In this document: positions 17,832-26,867 of the stretch, piece after piece
Numbering within the stretch: position 1 is the first letter of the stretch
Layout of the letters: the number at the start of each line of letters is the position of its first letter
DNA from: Bremerella alba
GTDB taxonomy: Bacteria; Planctomycetota; Planctomycetia; Pirellulales; Pirellulaceae
Direction: 5' to 3'
Assembly: GCF_013618625.1 (NCBI RefSeq)
Contig: NZ_JABRWO010000006.1
Location: 248,001-312,000 of the forward strand
Length of the DNA stretch: 64,000 bases
Notes under the pieces: generated by a model
Told to the model about the DNA's origin: nothing
The model's input: only the letters and a program-made list of their open reading frames with translations
Database searches by the model: none
Program-made: the position numbers and the translations under genes

Positions 17832-18887
17832 TCATTCGTCGACAGACGATTTTCGTGTTGGCCGTCGATGATTGTCCAGCCAAGCACAAGCCGCTTCGGC
17901 AAGACCTTCATGACCTCCGTCGAAGATGGTCAGGCGGGCATTGTCTGTCTTCCTACGCAGCTTGATATCTCGTCCATAAGTTGAATCCTTTGCCGTGTCC
18001 AGCGGTTGGGGATTCGAGAGTTTTGCCTGATCCCATAATTGCTGCATTTCTAGGTTGCTTACGACCTCGGCGTTCTGGCTCTTGGCAATTTCGTTATAGA
18101 GTCGTACTGAATGCTGAAAAGGCACCGAGCCTGTCTGGCCATCGTGAACTCCGGCTGCGATGTCCAATGGTAAATCACCCAACTGCGTGATCCAGTGAAT
18201 GGGAGATCGCTGCAAGTACTCGTTGTCAACCGTTCGACTGTCGCCGGGAGCCCCGCCACAACATTTGACAATCATCTTGGCATAGTTCTGGGGATTTCCG
18301 TTGGGGGAATGATCTTGATACCATTGACCCAAGTCGCTGATTCCTACCCATGCAGAGGCTGCGGTAAATCGTTCCGGATGACGCCCTGCCATCAGCATGG
18401 TCATGTGACCACCGCCCGAAGCACCCGCGAGGTAGATTCGGCTGGTGTCGGCATTCAATTGTGTGATGGCGAAGTCGACCGAATCTAAGACATCGGCGCG
18501 CGCGGCCGCCGAACCACACGCCTGGGGATGATTATTGGGACCGCGGAAATTAGGCTCGATGAAAATCCAACCGCGATCCAGAGCAGCGTTAAGCCAATCC
18601 TTTTTATGTAAATGATAAGTGCTACTCCATGAGTGTAAGAAGACTAAGACAGGCCGTTTTCCAGTTTGACTAGTCAGGGGTAACGCATAACGCAAGGGCT
18701 GCTTGGTCTTGTCGAATGAGCTGACAAATTCTGTTTCAACGTATCGCTGACCAACCGACGAATCGGGCACCCCGGCAGATGTTGGATCAACTGCTTCTAC
18801 TTGGTTCTTTATCACAACAAGTACGACGACAAGTCCAAGCAAGCAAGTAGAAATGTGGCGAGTTGCGAGCAAAGTAAAGCGTGGCAT
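17832..18887 (-). CDS. Exported alpha/beta-hydrolase (PHB depolymerase / prolyl-oligopeptidase-like esterase)
   Basis: About 351 residues from the ATG at 18887; the longer frame starts with TTG. A signal anchor STCLLGLVVVLVVIKNQVEA leads into an alpha/beta-hydrolase: the strand/oxyanion segment RPVLVFLHSWSSTYH, the nucleophile elbow IYLAGASGGGHMTML, and the C-terminal His in FDGGHEGL. This layout fits feruloyl-esterase/PHB-depolymerase-like (Esterase_PHB or S9) enzymes acting outside the cytoplasm. Substrate not predictable. It lies between the DUF1559 gene and a lipoprotein gene on the same strand. Confidence 0.85.
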   Translation of the reverse strand: MPRFTLLATRHISTCLLGLVVVLVVIKNQVEAVDPTSAGVPDSSVGQRYVETEFVSSFDKTKQPLRYALPLTSQTGKRPVLVFLHSWSSTYHLHKKDWLNAALDRGWIFIEPNFRGPNNHPQACGSAAARADVLDSVDFAITQLNADTSRIYLAGASGGGHMTMLMAGRHPERFTAASAWVGISDLGQWYQDHSPNGNPQNYAKMIVKCCGGAPGDSRTVDNEYLQRSPIHWITQLGDLPLDIAAGVHDGQTGSVPFQHSVRLYNEIAKSQNAEVVSNLEMQQLWDQAKLSNPQPLDTAKDSTYGRDIKLRRKTDNARLTIFDGGHEGLAEAACAWLDNHRRPTRKSSVDE

Positions 18888-18980
18888 TAGGAAAACATTC
18901 AACAAAGGAATATGGATGTCTCAGAGTCAGACATAAATTTGCGTGTACTGACTCCGAGTGTAGCATTTTCTGGTCAACGA

Positions 18981-19988
18981 CTAGAATTCGCCTAGCACTT
19001 GGCCATCATCGCGTGTCGCCAGGAGCTTGAGCGTTCGCAGCTCTAAGTTCTCGCTCAAAAAGCGAACCGATCCATCACTGATAGCAACTTGGGCCCCGCC
19101 TGGGTGAGCTGCAAAGATCCCATTGTTGGTTCCATCGTTGTTCTTTACGCCTGTTAGGCTCAGGGTTGCTCCATTGATCGGATACATAATGGTGGTGGTG
19201 TTGAAGGTCCGTTCCGTAAAGCCAAACGATGTTTTGTTGATGCCACACATGAACCCTTGATGATTGTTGATGGTGGCAGTTTTGTTTCCATTGGTATCGA
19301 CAACGAAGTCCGATTGTTCGCCAACAATGATGGTATTGGTCAGGCCATCGGTAGCATCACGCATCTTGACCGATTCAAGAGGAGTCAGCATACCCCCTAG
19401 GGAAACGATCCCACTTTGGTAGCCTTCCCATTCCCGGTTGGCTGGATTCAGGTTAAAGCCCAGCGAATCGTTGGCAGCACCCGAGATGCCGGTGTACTGC
19501 GGACAGGTAATCGTGTGGGAATAACCCGAGCTTCGAACGGCCTGCAGGGGACTCGAAGGACAGATCATCGCGCTGATTTCATTATCATTAACGATTGGGC
19601 CATTCACGGCATGTCCGTCGTAGGCACCACCCCCACCGCTAGAAAGACTGCCAGGGTGATTTCCATCAACCGTTAATTGGTCGGACAGATTACCTTGTTC
19701 GATAAAGGCCAATAATCCCAGCCACCAAGAAACACCAAAACCAGGATTGGCAAGAGTACCGACCGCGTGCCTCGAGCCGATAGGAAACGATTGGTAAGTA
19801 TCGTGGTAATTGTGCAGTCCCAATCCAAGTTGTTTCAGGTTGTTACTGCAAGACATCCGCCGGGCTGCTTCGCGGGCCTGCTGCACTGCGGGAAGTAGTA
19901 GTGCGATCAATACGCCAATAATGGCGATCACAACAAGTAGCTCAACCAGGGTGAAACCACGTGGGCGGAGAGGATGGAAGCGCAACAT
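18981..19988 (-). CDS. DUF1559 protein with type IV pilin-like N-terminus
   Basis: A 335-residue DUF1559 protein. The prepilin signal [19 protein letters not shown] is at residues 10-28, followed by [20 protein letters not shown]. The later motifs are [17 protein letters not shown] and, near the end, [27 protein letters not shown] precedes the ATG. It is the first gene of the minus-strand series that ends in the FecR gene. It is expected to be processed by a prepilin peptidase and exposed at the cell surface; molecular role unknown. Confidence 0.95.
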   Translation of the reverse strand: MLRFHPLRPRGFTLVELLVVIAIIGVLIALLLPAVQQAREAARRMSCSNNLKQLGLGLHNYHDTYQSFPIGSRHAVGTLANPGFGVSWWLGLLAFIEQGNLSDQLTVDGNHPGSLSSGGGGAYDGHAVNGPIVNDNEISAMICPSSPLQAVRSSGYSHTITCPQYTGISGAANDSLGFNLNPANREWEGYQSGIVSLGGMLTPLESVKMRDATDGLTNTIIVGEQSDFVVDTNGNKTATINNHQGFMCGINKTSFGFTERTFNTTTIMYPINGATLSLTGVKNNDGTNNGIFAAHPGGAQVAISDGSVRFLSENLELRTLKLLATRDDGQVLGEF

Positions 19989-20391
19989 AAGTTACTCCTC
20001 GAGAATAGTAATGAAAGATGGAATAGAGTCAGGGTGCCGAGCACTTCGGCGAAGGAAGAGAAAAAATAAACAGGCATTCGTTACCCCTAAGTCGTCGGGA
20101 TCTCATCAGGTTCACGGCACAATCCGCAGTTTTTTTTATTTTTTTCTAGTCTGTCCGCGTGTGCAGTTTCCTTCACCTTTCATCGACGTTCTTTAAGTTA
20201 CTACTGTCAAAGGTGTTGCCGTGTTTTTAGGAGGTACGCGACGGCACATGCCCGTTCCTATCCTTACCGTTCGTTCGACAAAAATGCGGTGTTTTTGCCA
20301 TGAAGTAGGCGCTGGTCAAAACGACCTATAGGTGTAGCCCGCCTGAAATTCGTCGCTGGACTTAACCTTGGCGACCTTGTTCTTGAACCTC
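19989..20391. promoter_or_regulatory. Divergent promoter region between the DUF1559 and DUF1549/1553 genes
   Basis: About 400 bases with no gene. It must hold two divergent promoters. A nearly pure T-tract (20130-20146, interrupted by one A) stands out and could be a UP-like or bendable element. A weak hairpin (GCCGA/TCGGC) lies near 20040 in the leader of the DUF1559 gene. No operator was recognised. Confidence 0.4.
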
Positions 20392-22854
20392 ATGCGATTT
20401 TGCAGAATTACCGCCCTCATGGATCTTCGAGCTGTAATTGTTCCGATTCTGATTCTTTCTGCGCATTCCGTGTGTGCCGAGGAGACGCCGGACTTTGCGA
20501 ATGATGTTCTTCCAATTCTCTCCCAGCATTGCTTCGCCTGTCATGGGCCGGATGAAAGTGTACGCGAGGGGGGACTTCGTCTCGATATCCGCGATCACGC
20601 TATCCAGGAACTCGACAGCGGCAGTACGGCTATCGTTCCGGGCAATGCCGAAGAAAGCGAATTAATTGACCGCGTTGTCTCGAATGACGAATTCCTGCAA
20701 ATGCCTCCACCCGGGACAGGTAAATCCTTGAAGGCCGAAGAGAAGGAAGTTCTTCGGCGATGGATCGAGAGCGGAGCAGGTTATTCCGTGCATTGGGCAT
20801 TTCAATCGATCCAAAAACCAGAACCACCGCGAGTTGAAAACGGTGCCTGGCTACGTAACGAAATCGATTCGTTTGTTTTGTCGAAACTCGAAGAGGGCGG
20901 TCTGTCACCTAGTCCGGAGGCCTCGCCCGAAGTTCTTGTGCGTCGTCTGTATCTAGATTTGAACGGTCTCCCACCGACGTATGCAGTCGTCCAACGTTTT
21001 GCAAACGATCCAACCGAAAAGGCGTACGAGAAGATCGTCGACGAACTCCTCGCGTCTGAGCATTTCGGCGAACGTTGGGGGCGACACTGGCTGGACCTGG
21101 CCCGGTATGCCGACAGCAACGGCTACTTGGGGGATGAGTTGCGGCCTGATGCGTGGCGATACCGAGACTGGGTAATCGACGCCATCAACGACGACATGCC
21201 TTACGATCAGTTTACGATAGAACAAGTCGCAGGAGACCTGTTAGAAAATCCGACGACTTCCCAACGTATCGCTACCGGCTTCCACCGCAACGCCATGGAG
21301 AACACCGAAGCTGGTGTCGATAAAGAAGCCGATCGTGTTGTGCGAACGGTCGATCGGCTCAGTACGTTCGGAACGATCTGGATGGGTATGACAGTCGGTT
21401 GTGCCGAATGCCATACCCATAAATATGACCCTATCACGCATCAGGAATTTTATCAGCTATACGCGTTCTTCAACAATCTCGAGGCCGACAAGGTCGTGCT
21501 CGGCTATCACGATCATGTTGCCGAAGATTCCCAAGAAGCTAAGCAGCGAGAAGAAAAGATCGAAGAGATTATCTCGAAAGTCCATCTCGACGGTGGTTCG
21601 CTGAATCCCACAGAAAAAGCTTTGGTCGATCAACATTTGGAAGTCTTGGCCCAACCCGTTAAACGCCGAAGTGAAGAAGACAAGGAATCGCTCGAACATT
21701 GGCTGGCAGATCTTCCGGATGATACGCGATCGCTTTTGAGTAAGTACGAAGAACTCACCAAGAAGCGACCGGCTCCCAAGCAAATCGTGGCGCCTGCGAT
21801 GGAGGAACGCCGTAAGCCGCGCAAGACATTCATTCATTATCGCGGAGACTTCCGGCAACCGACCGTCCAGGTTCAACCTACAACGCCTGGGTTTCTTCCC
21901 TCTTTAGAATCACGTGACCAAAACGGAGACCGTTTGGACCTGGCTCATTGGTTATTTCGTCCCGATCACCCACTTACCGCGCGAACTGCGGTAAATCATC
22001 TTTGGCAGCATTTATTTCTGGAGGGGCTGTTTCGCACCGAGGACAACCTTGGCATCGCGGGCGAACCCCCTTCCCATCCTCAACTGTTGGATTGGTTGGC
22101 GATCGAACTTCAAGAGAAGCGTTGGCATCGAAAGTCGCTGATCAAGACGATTGTTCTATCGTCCACCTACCGGCAAAGCTCTCGCCAGACCGACCAATTA
22201 AAGCAAGTCGATCCAGAAAATCGTCTGCTCGGACGGCAATTTCGCTATCGTCTGGAAGCGGAAATCGTTCGTGATCTAGCACTTTCTACTAGCGACTTGA
22301 TCAGTAAAGAGATTGGTGGACCCGGCATTCGACCGCCGATGAACAAACGCCTTACCTCGATCAGTCGAAATCAGGATTGGGATATCAGCAGCGGCAGCCA
22401 AAAGTACCGTCGAGGAATGTACATACTGTTTCGTAGGGCTACCCCCTTCCCGATGCTTTCCACGTTCGACAGTCCCGACTCTACCTCGGCTTGTGCTTCT
22501 CGCGAGATTTCGAATTCGCCTCTTCAGTCCCTCACCTTATTGAATGATCCCGTCTTTTATGAGTGTGCCCAAACGCTAGGGCAGCTGGTCGGTTCATCGA
22601 AATCCACTTCGAAACAACAGTGGATCACAGAAATGTTTCAGCGCACCCTCTCGCGAAACCCGACCAGTCAAGAGCTAGAAGTATCCCAGGAGTTCTATCG
22701 AGAGTTGGTCAAATCTCTACAGGATATCGAGCCATCGGCGTTGAACGATATTTCTGGAGAGGTGAGGTCTGATTTGTCGCTCACACAGCAAGCTGCTCAG
22801 GTTCTTTTCGTACGAAGCCTGATGAACCTGGACGAATTTATCACGCGCGAATAG
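20392..22854 (+). CDS. Planctomycete cytochrome C / DUF1549 / DUF1553 protein
   Basis: About 820 residues. A signal peptide (IVPILILSAHSVCA) is followed by a planctomycete cytochrome C domain with heme motif CFACHG in FANDVLPILSQHCFACHGPD. DUF1549 (PSCyt2) follows with FVLSKLEEGGL, EHFGERWGRHWLDLARYADS and a second CxxCH in CAECHTHKYDP. DUF1553 (PSD1) forms the C-terminus with HPLTARTAVNHLWQHLF, STYRQSS and SPLQSLTLLNDP. Starts at 20392 or 20419 (both ATG) are possible; an earlier in-frame TTG is less likely. These are periplasmic proteins of unknown chemistry, nearly always paired with DUF1501, as here (27 bp downstream). Confidence 0.93.
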   Translation: MRFCRITALMDLRAVIVPILILSAHSVCAEETPDFANDVLPILSQHCFACHGPDESVREGGLRLDIRDHAIQELDSGSTAIVPGNAEESELIDRVVSNDEFLQMPPPGTGKSLKAEEKEVLRRWIESGAGYSVHWAFQSIQKPEPPRVENGAWLRNEIDSFVLSKLEEGGLSPSPEASPEVLVRRLYLDLNGLPPTYAVVQRFANDPTEKAYEKIVDELLASEHFGERWGRHWLDLARYADSNGYLGDELRPDAWRYRDWVIDAINDDMPYDQFTIEQVAGDLLENPTTSQRIATGFHRNAMENTEAGVDKEADRVVRTVDRLSTFGTIWMGMTVGCAECHTHKYDPITHQEFYQLYAFFNNLEADKVVLGYHDHVAEDSQEAKQREEKIEEIISKVHLDGGSLNPTEKALVDQHLEVLAQPVKRRSEEDKESLEHWLADLPDDTRSLLSKYEELTKKRPAPKQIVAPAMEERRKPRKTFIHYRGDFRQPTVQVQPTTPGFLPSLESRDQNGDRLDLAHWLFRPDHPLTARTAVNHLWQHLFLEGLFRTEDNLGIAGEPPSHPQLLDWLAIELQEKRWHRKSLIKTIVLSSTYRQSSRQTDQLKQVDPENRLLGRQFRYRLEAEIVRDLALSTSDLISKEIGGPGIRPPMNKRLTSISRNQDWDISSGSQKYRRGMYILFRRATPFPMLSTFDSPDSTSACASREISNSPLQSLTLLNDPVFYECAQTLGQLVGSSKSTSKQQWITEMFQRTLSRNPTSQELEVSQEFYRELVKSLQDIEPSALNDISGEVRSDLSLTQQAAQVLFVRSLMNLDEFITRE

Positions 22855-22880
22855 CGAAAGAATTGGAACTTACAATCAGC

Positions 22881-24371
22881 ATGAACGAACAAGCATTGCA
22901 GGCAGCCAGTCAGACGTCGCGACGCAATTTCCTATTCAATTCGTTGTGGGGCATGGGGGCAATAACATTATCGAATTTGCTTGGCACCGACGGGATCACC
23001 TCTTGTGCAGCGGCCGAGGAGAATGTCGATCCCTTGGTCGTGCGAAAATCGCACTTTCCGGCTCGAGCTAAGAATTGCATCTATATTTATCTCGAGGGTG
23101 GTCCTAGTCAGATGGATCTTTACGATCCGAAGCCCACCCTGAACAAATTGGATGGCCAACCACTGCCTGATTCGATGCTAGAAAACATGCAGTTTGCATT
23201 CCTGCAAAAGGATACTGCACGCATCATGGGAACGCCGCGCAAGTTCACTAAGCACGGCGAGTGCGGTATGGACTTCTCTGATCTACTTCCCAATTTGGCA
23301 ACTTGTGCCGATGAACTCTGTATGATTCGTTCGGTACACACCGATCAGTTTAATCATGTCCCGGCGCAACTGTTGATGAACTGCGGATCGGCGATCGCCG
23401 GACGTCCAAGCATGGGCTCTTGGCTATGCTATGGACTAGGTAGCGAATCGCAAAACCTACCTGCCTACGTTTCGTTGGCGACGACAGGAAGGGGAATTCC
23501 TGGAGGATCTTCGAGTTGGTCTAGCGGGTTCTTGCCCTCTTCGTTCTCTGGCGTGCTATTCGGCCGAGAAGGTCAAACTGTAAACAATATCCAAAACCCC
23601 AAGGGTATCACGCAAGAAATTCAACGCTCATCGATTAATTTTATCAACGCATTGAATCGCCAAAGGATTGAGGAGACAGGCGACACCGAGCTTATTAGCC
23701 GAATCAAGGCCTACGAGCTTGGATTCCGACTGCAGTCCTCTGCGCCGGAACTAACAGATCTTTCCAGCGAGACGCAAGCGACGCTTGATATGTACGGTTT
23801 CAATCGGACTGAGCCTGACATTAAGAGCAATCGAGGAGGAAAGGGCCTATTTCGGGATTTCGCCTACGACTGCCTGATGGCACGACGTTTAGTGGAACGT
23901 GGTGTGCGAGTGGTCAACATCATTCACTCGTCGTGGGACCATCATTCGCGATTGGAACCAGAACTGGCGCATAACAGTTTGATGGCGGATCAGCCGATTG
24001 CGGCACTTATCAAAGACCTGAAGCAGCGAGGCCTTCTCGACGATACGCTGGTAATCATCGGATCGGAATTCGGGCGAACACCGTTGGGTGAGAACCGACC
24101 TGGGTACAAAAAGGTAACAGGCCGTGACCATCACCCAGGGGCATTTACCATTCTCATGTCCGGCGGAGGTGTGAAGCCAGGCTTTACTTATGGCGCCTCG
24201 GATGACATTGGTTGGAACGTAGAGAGGGACCCGGTTCACGTCCATGATCTTCACGCTACCGTGTTGCACTTGTTTGGTCTTGATCACACTAGGCTTACCC
24301 ATCGCGTCCAGGGACGCGACTTTCGCCTTACAGACGTGGCCGGACGCGTTGTTAACGATATTATTTCGTAG
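22881..24371 (+). CDS. DUF1501 protein (Tat-exported, alkaline-phosphatase/sulfatase superfamily)
   Basis: About 496 residues. It has a Tat signal (SRRNFLFNSLWGMGAI) and the DUF1501 hallmarks IYIYLEGGPSQMDLYDPKP, MIRSVHTDQFNHVPAQ, and the C-terminal block LVIIGSEFGRTP...GRDHHPGAFTILMSGGGVKPG with HVHDLHATVLHLFGLDH. The ATG at 22881 was preferred over an upstream TTG. DUF1501 folds like sulfatases and alkaline phosphatases. It is probably in an operon with the DUF1549/1553 gene just upstream and forms a periplasmic pair with it. Confidence 0.93.
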   Translation: MNEQALQAASQTSRRNFLFNSLWGMGAITLSNLLGTDGITSCAAAEENVDPLVVRKSHFPARAKNCIYIYLEGGPSQMDLYDPKPTLNKLDGQPLPDSMLENMQFAFLQKDTARIMGTPRKFTKHGECGMDFSDLLPNLATCADELCMIRSVHTDQFNHVPAQLLMNCGSAIAGRPSMGSWLCYGLGSESQNLPAYVSLATTGRGIPGGSSSWSSGFLPSSFSGVLFGREGQTVNNIQNPKGITQEIQRSSINFINALNRQRIEETGDTELISRIKAYELGFRLQSSAPELTDLSSETQATLDMYGFNRTEPDIKSNRGGKGLFRDFAYDCLMARRLVERGVRVVNIIHSSWDHHSRLEPELAHNSLMADQPIAALIKDLKQRGLLDDTLVIIGSEFGRTPLGENRPGYKKVTGRDHHPGAFTILMSGGGVKPGFTYGASDDIGWNVERDPVHVHDLHATVLHLFGLDHTRLTHRVQGRDFRLTDVAGRVVNDIIS

Positions 24372-24459
24372 GACCTGTGGGAGTAACCGAATGAAACGCA
24401 GGGCCACCGCCTAGCCTCTTTCTGTGCGAAGCAATCACAAGTTTTCAAGCGATGCGGAA

Positions 24460-25476
24460 TCAGTTCGCGTATTTTGCTTCGGTCAAAGCATTAAACTTTT
24501 CGAGAGCCTTGTCGTAAGTGTGGTTCTCGAATTCATAGTTCCACGGTTCGATGTACCGCATACCAAGTTCTTCCACCTGCTTGAAGACGGCGGTGTAGTC
24601 GCCTTTTGGGAAGCGATGTTTCTGGTCGGAGCGGCCGATGACCTGACCGTACAGGTCGCCATCGTAATTTTTCAATAGAGCGATCAGGTTCCCCTGATAA
24701 TCCGTCTTACCCGAGATCCACCATATGCCGATACCAACTCGGTTTTGGTACTCTGGCTTTTGAAACTCGGCAATAGTACGTGCCGGAATCTCGGTACTAC
24801 GAAACAGTTCGTGCACTTCAAACGCGACCGCTTTGTCGGGAAAGGCTTCCAGTACGCTTTGGGTGGTTTCGGCGGAAGCTTTTACCCAGAGATCGCCGAA
24901 CATCTTTTCTGCAGTTTGTCCACGATGATTGATGCCGGCGGCTTGTAGCAGTGATTCGGCTGGGACGCCGTTGAAGTGCCCTTCCAAGCCGTTGCTCGTC
25001 ATCTGTGGAACGAAAACGAGTTTCAACCGTTGGTCCGATGCGTATTTCTTGCCTATTGCCTGCAACATTTCTTTCAGCCTAGTTTGCACCACCGGGTCCC
25101 AATACTTGGGCATCTGCACCGGGTTGCCACGAAAGTTCATCGAAAACGTTTTGACGTGCAGATCGGAAACTAACCACTCAGGAGAAAGCGATAGCGTCCG
25201 TCGCCTACCCCGGGGAGCTCTCTCCTGCTGTTGCTTCGAAGTCCAACCGCCGTGAATAGCCAGCGTCCAGTTCATCTCTGGCTCGAGCAACCGTATCTGT
25301 CGTTCGATCGCGGCGAAATCGAACCGCCCTGGCTTCGGTTCGATCTCTGACCAGGTAACGCGCACCAAGCCCCCCTGCATCTGCTTATTTTGCACGGCCC
25401 GAGGCGTGATTTGGCTGGCAAACGTTCCCGTCGGTTTCTCGACTTCCTTACCCACAACAACCGAGGCGAGGACCAT
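24460..25476 (-). CDS. Secreted TIM-barrel protein resembling glycoside hydrolases
   Basis: The 338-residue frame contains GGLVRVTWSEIEPKPGRFDF, the Trp/Glu-Pro motif at the start of GH42/GH5-like barrels, then WTLAIHGGWTSK, VFVPQMTSNGLEG and, near the end, RYIEPWNYEF, consistent with a (beta/alpha)8 glycoside hydrolase-like protein. Catalytic acids cannot be assigned with certainty. The in-frame codons before the ATG at 25476 encode LLSPLLFC leading into MVLASVVV, which completes a signal peptide, but they contain no ATG/GTG/TTG; a CTG at 25515 could be the real start. It converges on the DUF1501 gene. Confidence 0.7.
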   Translation of the reverse strand: MVLASVVVGKEVEKPTGTFASQITPRAVQNKQMQGGLVRVTWSEIEPKPGRFDFAAIERQIRLLEPEMNWTLAIHGGWTSKQQQERAPRGRRRTLSLSPEWLVSDLHVKTFSMNFRGNPVQMPKYWDPVVQTRLKEMLQAIGKKYASDQRLKLVFVPQMTSNGLEGHFNGVPAESLLQAAGINHRGQTAEKMFGDLWVKASAETTQSVLEAFPDKAVAFEVHELFRSTEIPARTIAEFQKPEYQNRVGIGIWWISGKTDYQGNLIALLKNYDGDLYGQVIGRSDQKHRFPKGDYTAVFKQVEELGMRYIEPWNYEFENHTYDKALEKFNALTEAKYAN

Positions 25477-25759
25477 ACAGAACAGCAGCGGCGATAGTAA
25501 TTGAGGAGTTTTCAGGGTGGTTTTAACTCCGCATGTAGGAACAGGTTTCGGTTCAAACCCGAAAAGCCAAGCAAACTAGGACGAATCACCTTCGTTCGAC
25601 GAATTTTCCGCTTCCCTCTTCTTGATCCGAGACTGCCTGCGTAAAGTGCCAAGCGACCATCAGCCACAGCCCGTCACGCTCCAAACAAAAACAGCGAGCG
25701 AAACGGACGAATTGAAAGTGTTAAAACACCAGTGGAAAATATTGCATTGGCAGGCGAAT
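25477..25759. other. Intergenic stretch with decayed sequence
   Basis: No gene is supported. It includes possible upstream coding for the signal peptide of the barrel protein (to 25515) and a small palindrome GTGTTAAAACAC at 25718-25729. Just before the transposase remnant, a second frame reads like the continuation of an IS5-type transposase (VPLEFACQ). Confidence 0.4.
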
Positions 25760-25969
25760 TCAAGTGGTACTTGGTGAGTCACACAGCAGATGGAATTTAA
25801 TGCTAAAACCGCCACGACTGCGGCCTAAGTCTACTAATGGCCTACTCATACCCCCTTTCACGGCTCTGGCAGCAGCACACTTGTCGGCCTCAAACGGTCG
25901 TTTCATGGGGCGGTGCGGCCAGATCGTTGTCAGGCAGTTGGACGGTCGAACTTTAGTCAACAGAGGCAA
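25760..25969 (-). pseudogene. IS5-family transposase remnant
   Basis: A short minus-strand frame contains KCAAARAVKGG and LGRSRGGFSIKFHLLCDS, which matches the central IS5-type transposase block around GRSRGGFSTKIHL. It stops soon afterwards, and the expected continuation (VPLE...) is in another frame, so the gene is frameshifted and truncated. No intact terminal repeats were found. Only the family-level resemblance is claimed. Confidence 0.5.
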
Positions 25970-26206
25970 GCGGTAAGGAAACCCCAGTTCTGCGGCTTAG
26001 GTATGCTCATTTCTTAAATTGCCCTGGCCGTTTCTCGTTCCGATCCACGATCTTGGATCGGTCTGTTGCATCGCGCGGCCTAGTAGGAAAGAGTTCGCTA
26101 AAAATACTCGCATGGGGGATCGGACCCGCCTATACTGCCGGGTATCGAACGGTAGTTAGCTAATGGTTTCAGGCTGGATTGGGTCATGTCTGGAAAGGAT
26201 TGTCTC
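25970..26206. other. Intergenic leader of the carboxypeptidase-regulatory gene pair
   Basis: No gene recognised. This stretch should carry the promoter for the two forward genes that follow. A possible SD (AAGGA) lies about nine bases before the ATG at 26207. Confidence 0.35.
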
Positions 26207-26806
26207 ATGCGACTAGCAGCTTGCTTGTGCGTGTTTATGTTGGTTTGGACTTCGTCAGTATCGGCCCAAACTCGGCCGGACGAGAAGTTGGCAACGATTG
26301 TCGGCAAGGTGATCGACCAAGATGGGAATGGGGTCGAGAGTGTCGCTGTTACCGTGCAAGGCTACGACCACTCCGCTCACGCAACAACCGACCAAGAGGG
26401 CCAGTTCCGCTGTGAATTCGAGGAACGAAAGCTGCGAATTGCCCGGATTTTAGCCGACGACCAGCAAGCCGATCGGCTAGGCATCTTCACGGTCGCTTAT
26501 CGTGATCCGCCTACGGCCGACAAACCGATCACCATTACCGTCGAGCCATTGGCCGGCGTGACGGTAAGTCGATATCGTCCGGTCTATCGCGATGGCTCGC
26601 AACGGTTTACACCGGCCTGGGGTGATTCAACGACAACCAATGAACAAGGAAAGTTTACTCTGACAGACTTGGTGGTTGGACAGAAGTATTTCCTCTCTTG
26701 CCGAGACGAAGAACAAGAGGTCCATTACCAAGGCCTTCCCAACTACATCCCCGTTGAGTCTGGCACCCACGACTTAGGCGAAATCAAAGTCACCCCTTCC
26801 CGGTAG
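26207..26806 (+). CDS. Secreted carboxypeptidase-regulatory-like protein (mini-paralogue of the next gene)
   Basis: About 199 residues. A Sec signal (MRLAACLCVFMLVWTSSVSA) precedes one carboxypeptidase-regulatory-like domain (IVGKVIDQDGNGVESVAVTV, then TTDQEGQFRCEF) and a second short module (TTTNEQGKFTLTDLVVGQKY) ending ESGTHDLGEIKV. The first module matches the first module of the next protein (RLGIFTVAYRDPP against RMGVHKPEYKNPP) and the second matches that protein's last such module (GNFTATGLVVGQEY ... GLTDLGDLSL). The small gene therefore looks like the large one with its middle removed. An upstream ATG at 26186 is possible. Function unknown. Confidence 0.8.
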   Translation: MRLAACLCVFMLVWTSSVSAQTRPDEKLATIVGKVIDQDGNGVESVAVTVQGYDHSAHATTDQEGQFRCEFEERKLRIARILADDQQADRLGIFTVAYRDPPTADKPITITVEPLAGVTVSRYRPVYRDGSQRFTPAWGDSTTTNEQGKFTLTDLVVGQKYFLSCRDEEQEVHYQGLPNYIPVESGTHDLGEIKVTPSR

Positions 26807-26867
26807 GACCGATAGCGACGCGCGGCCGCCTGCTTCTGCTGCCCAAACATGAATGAAAGGTTATTCC

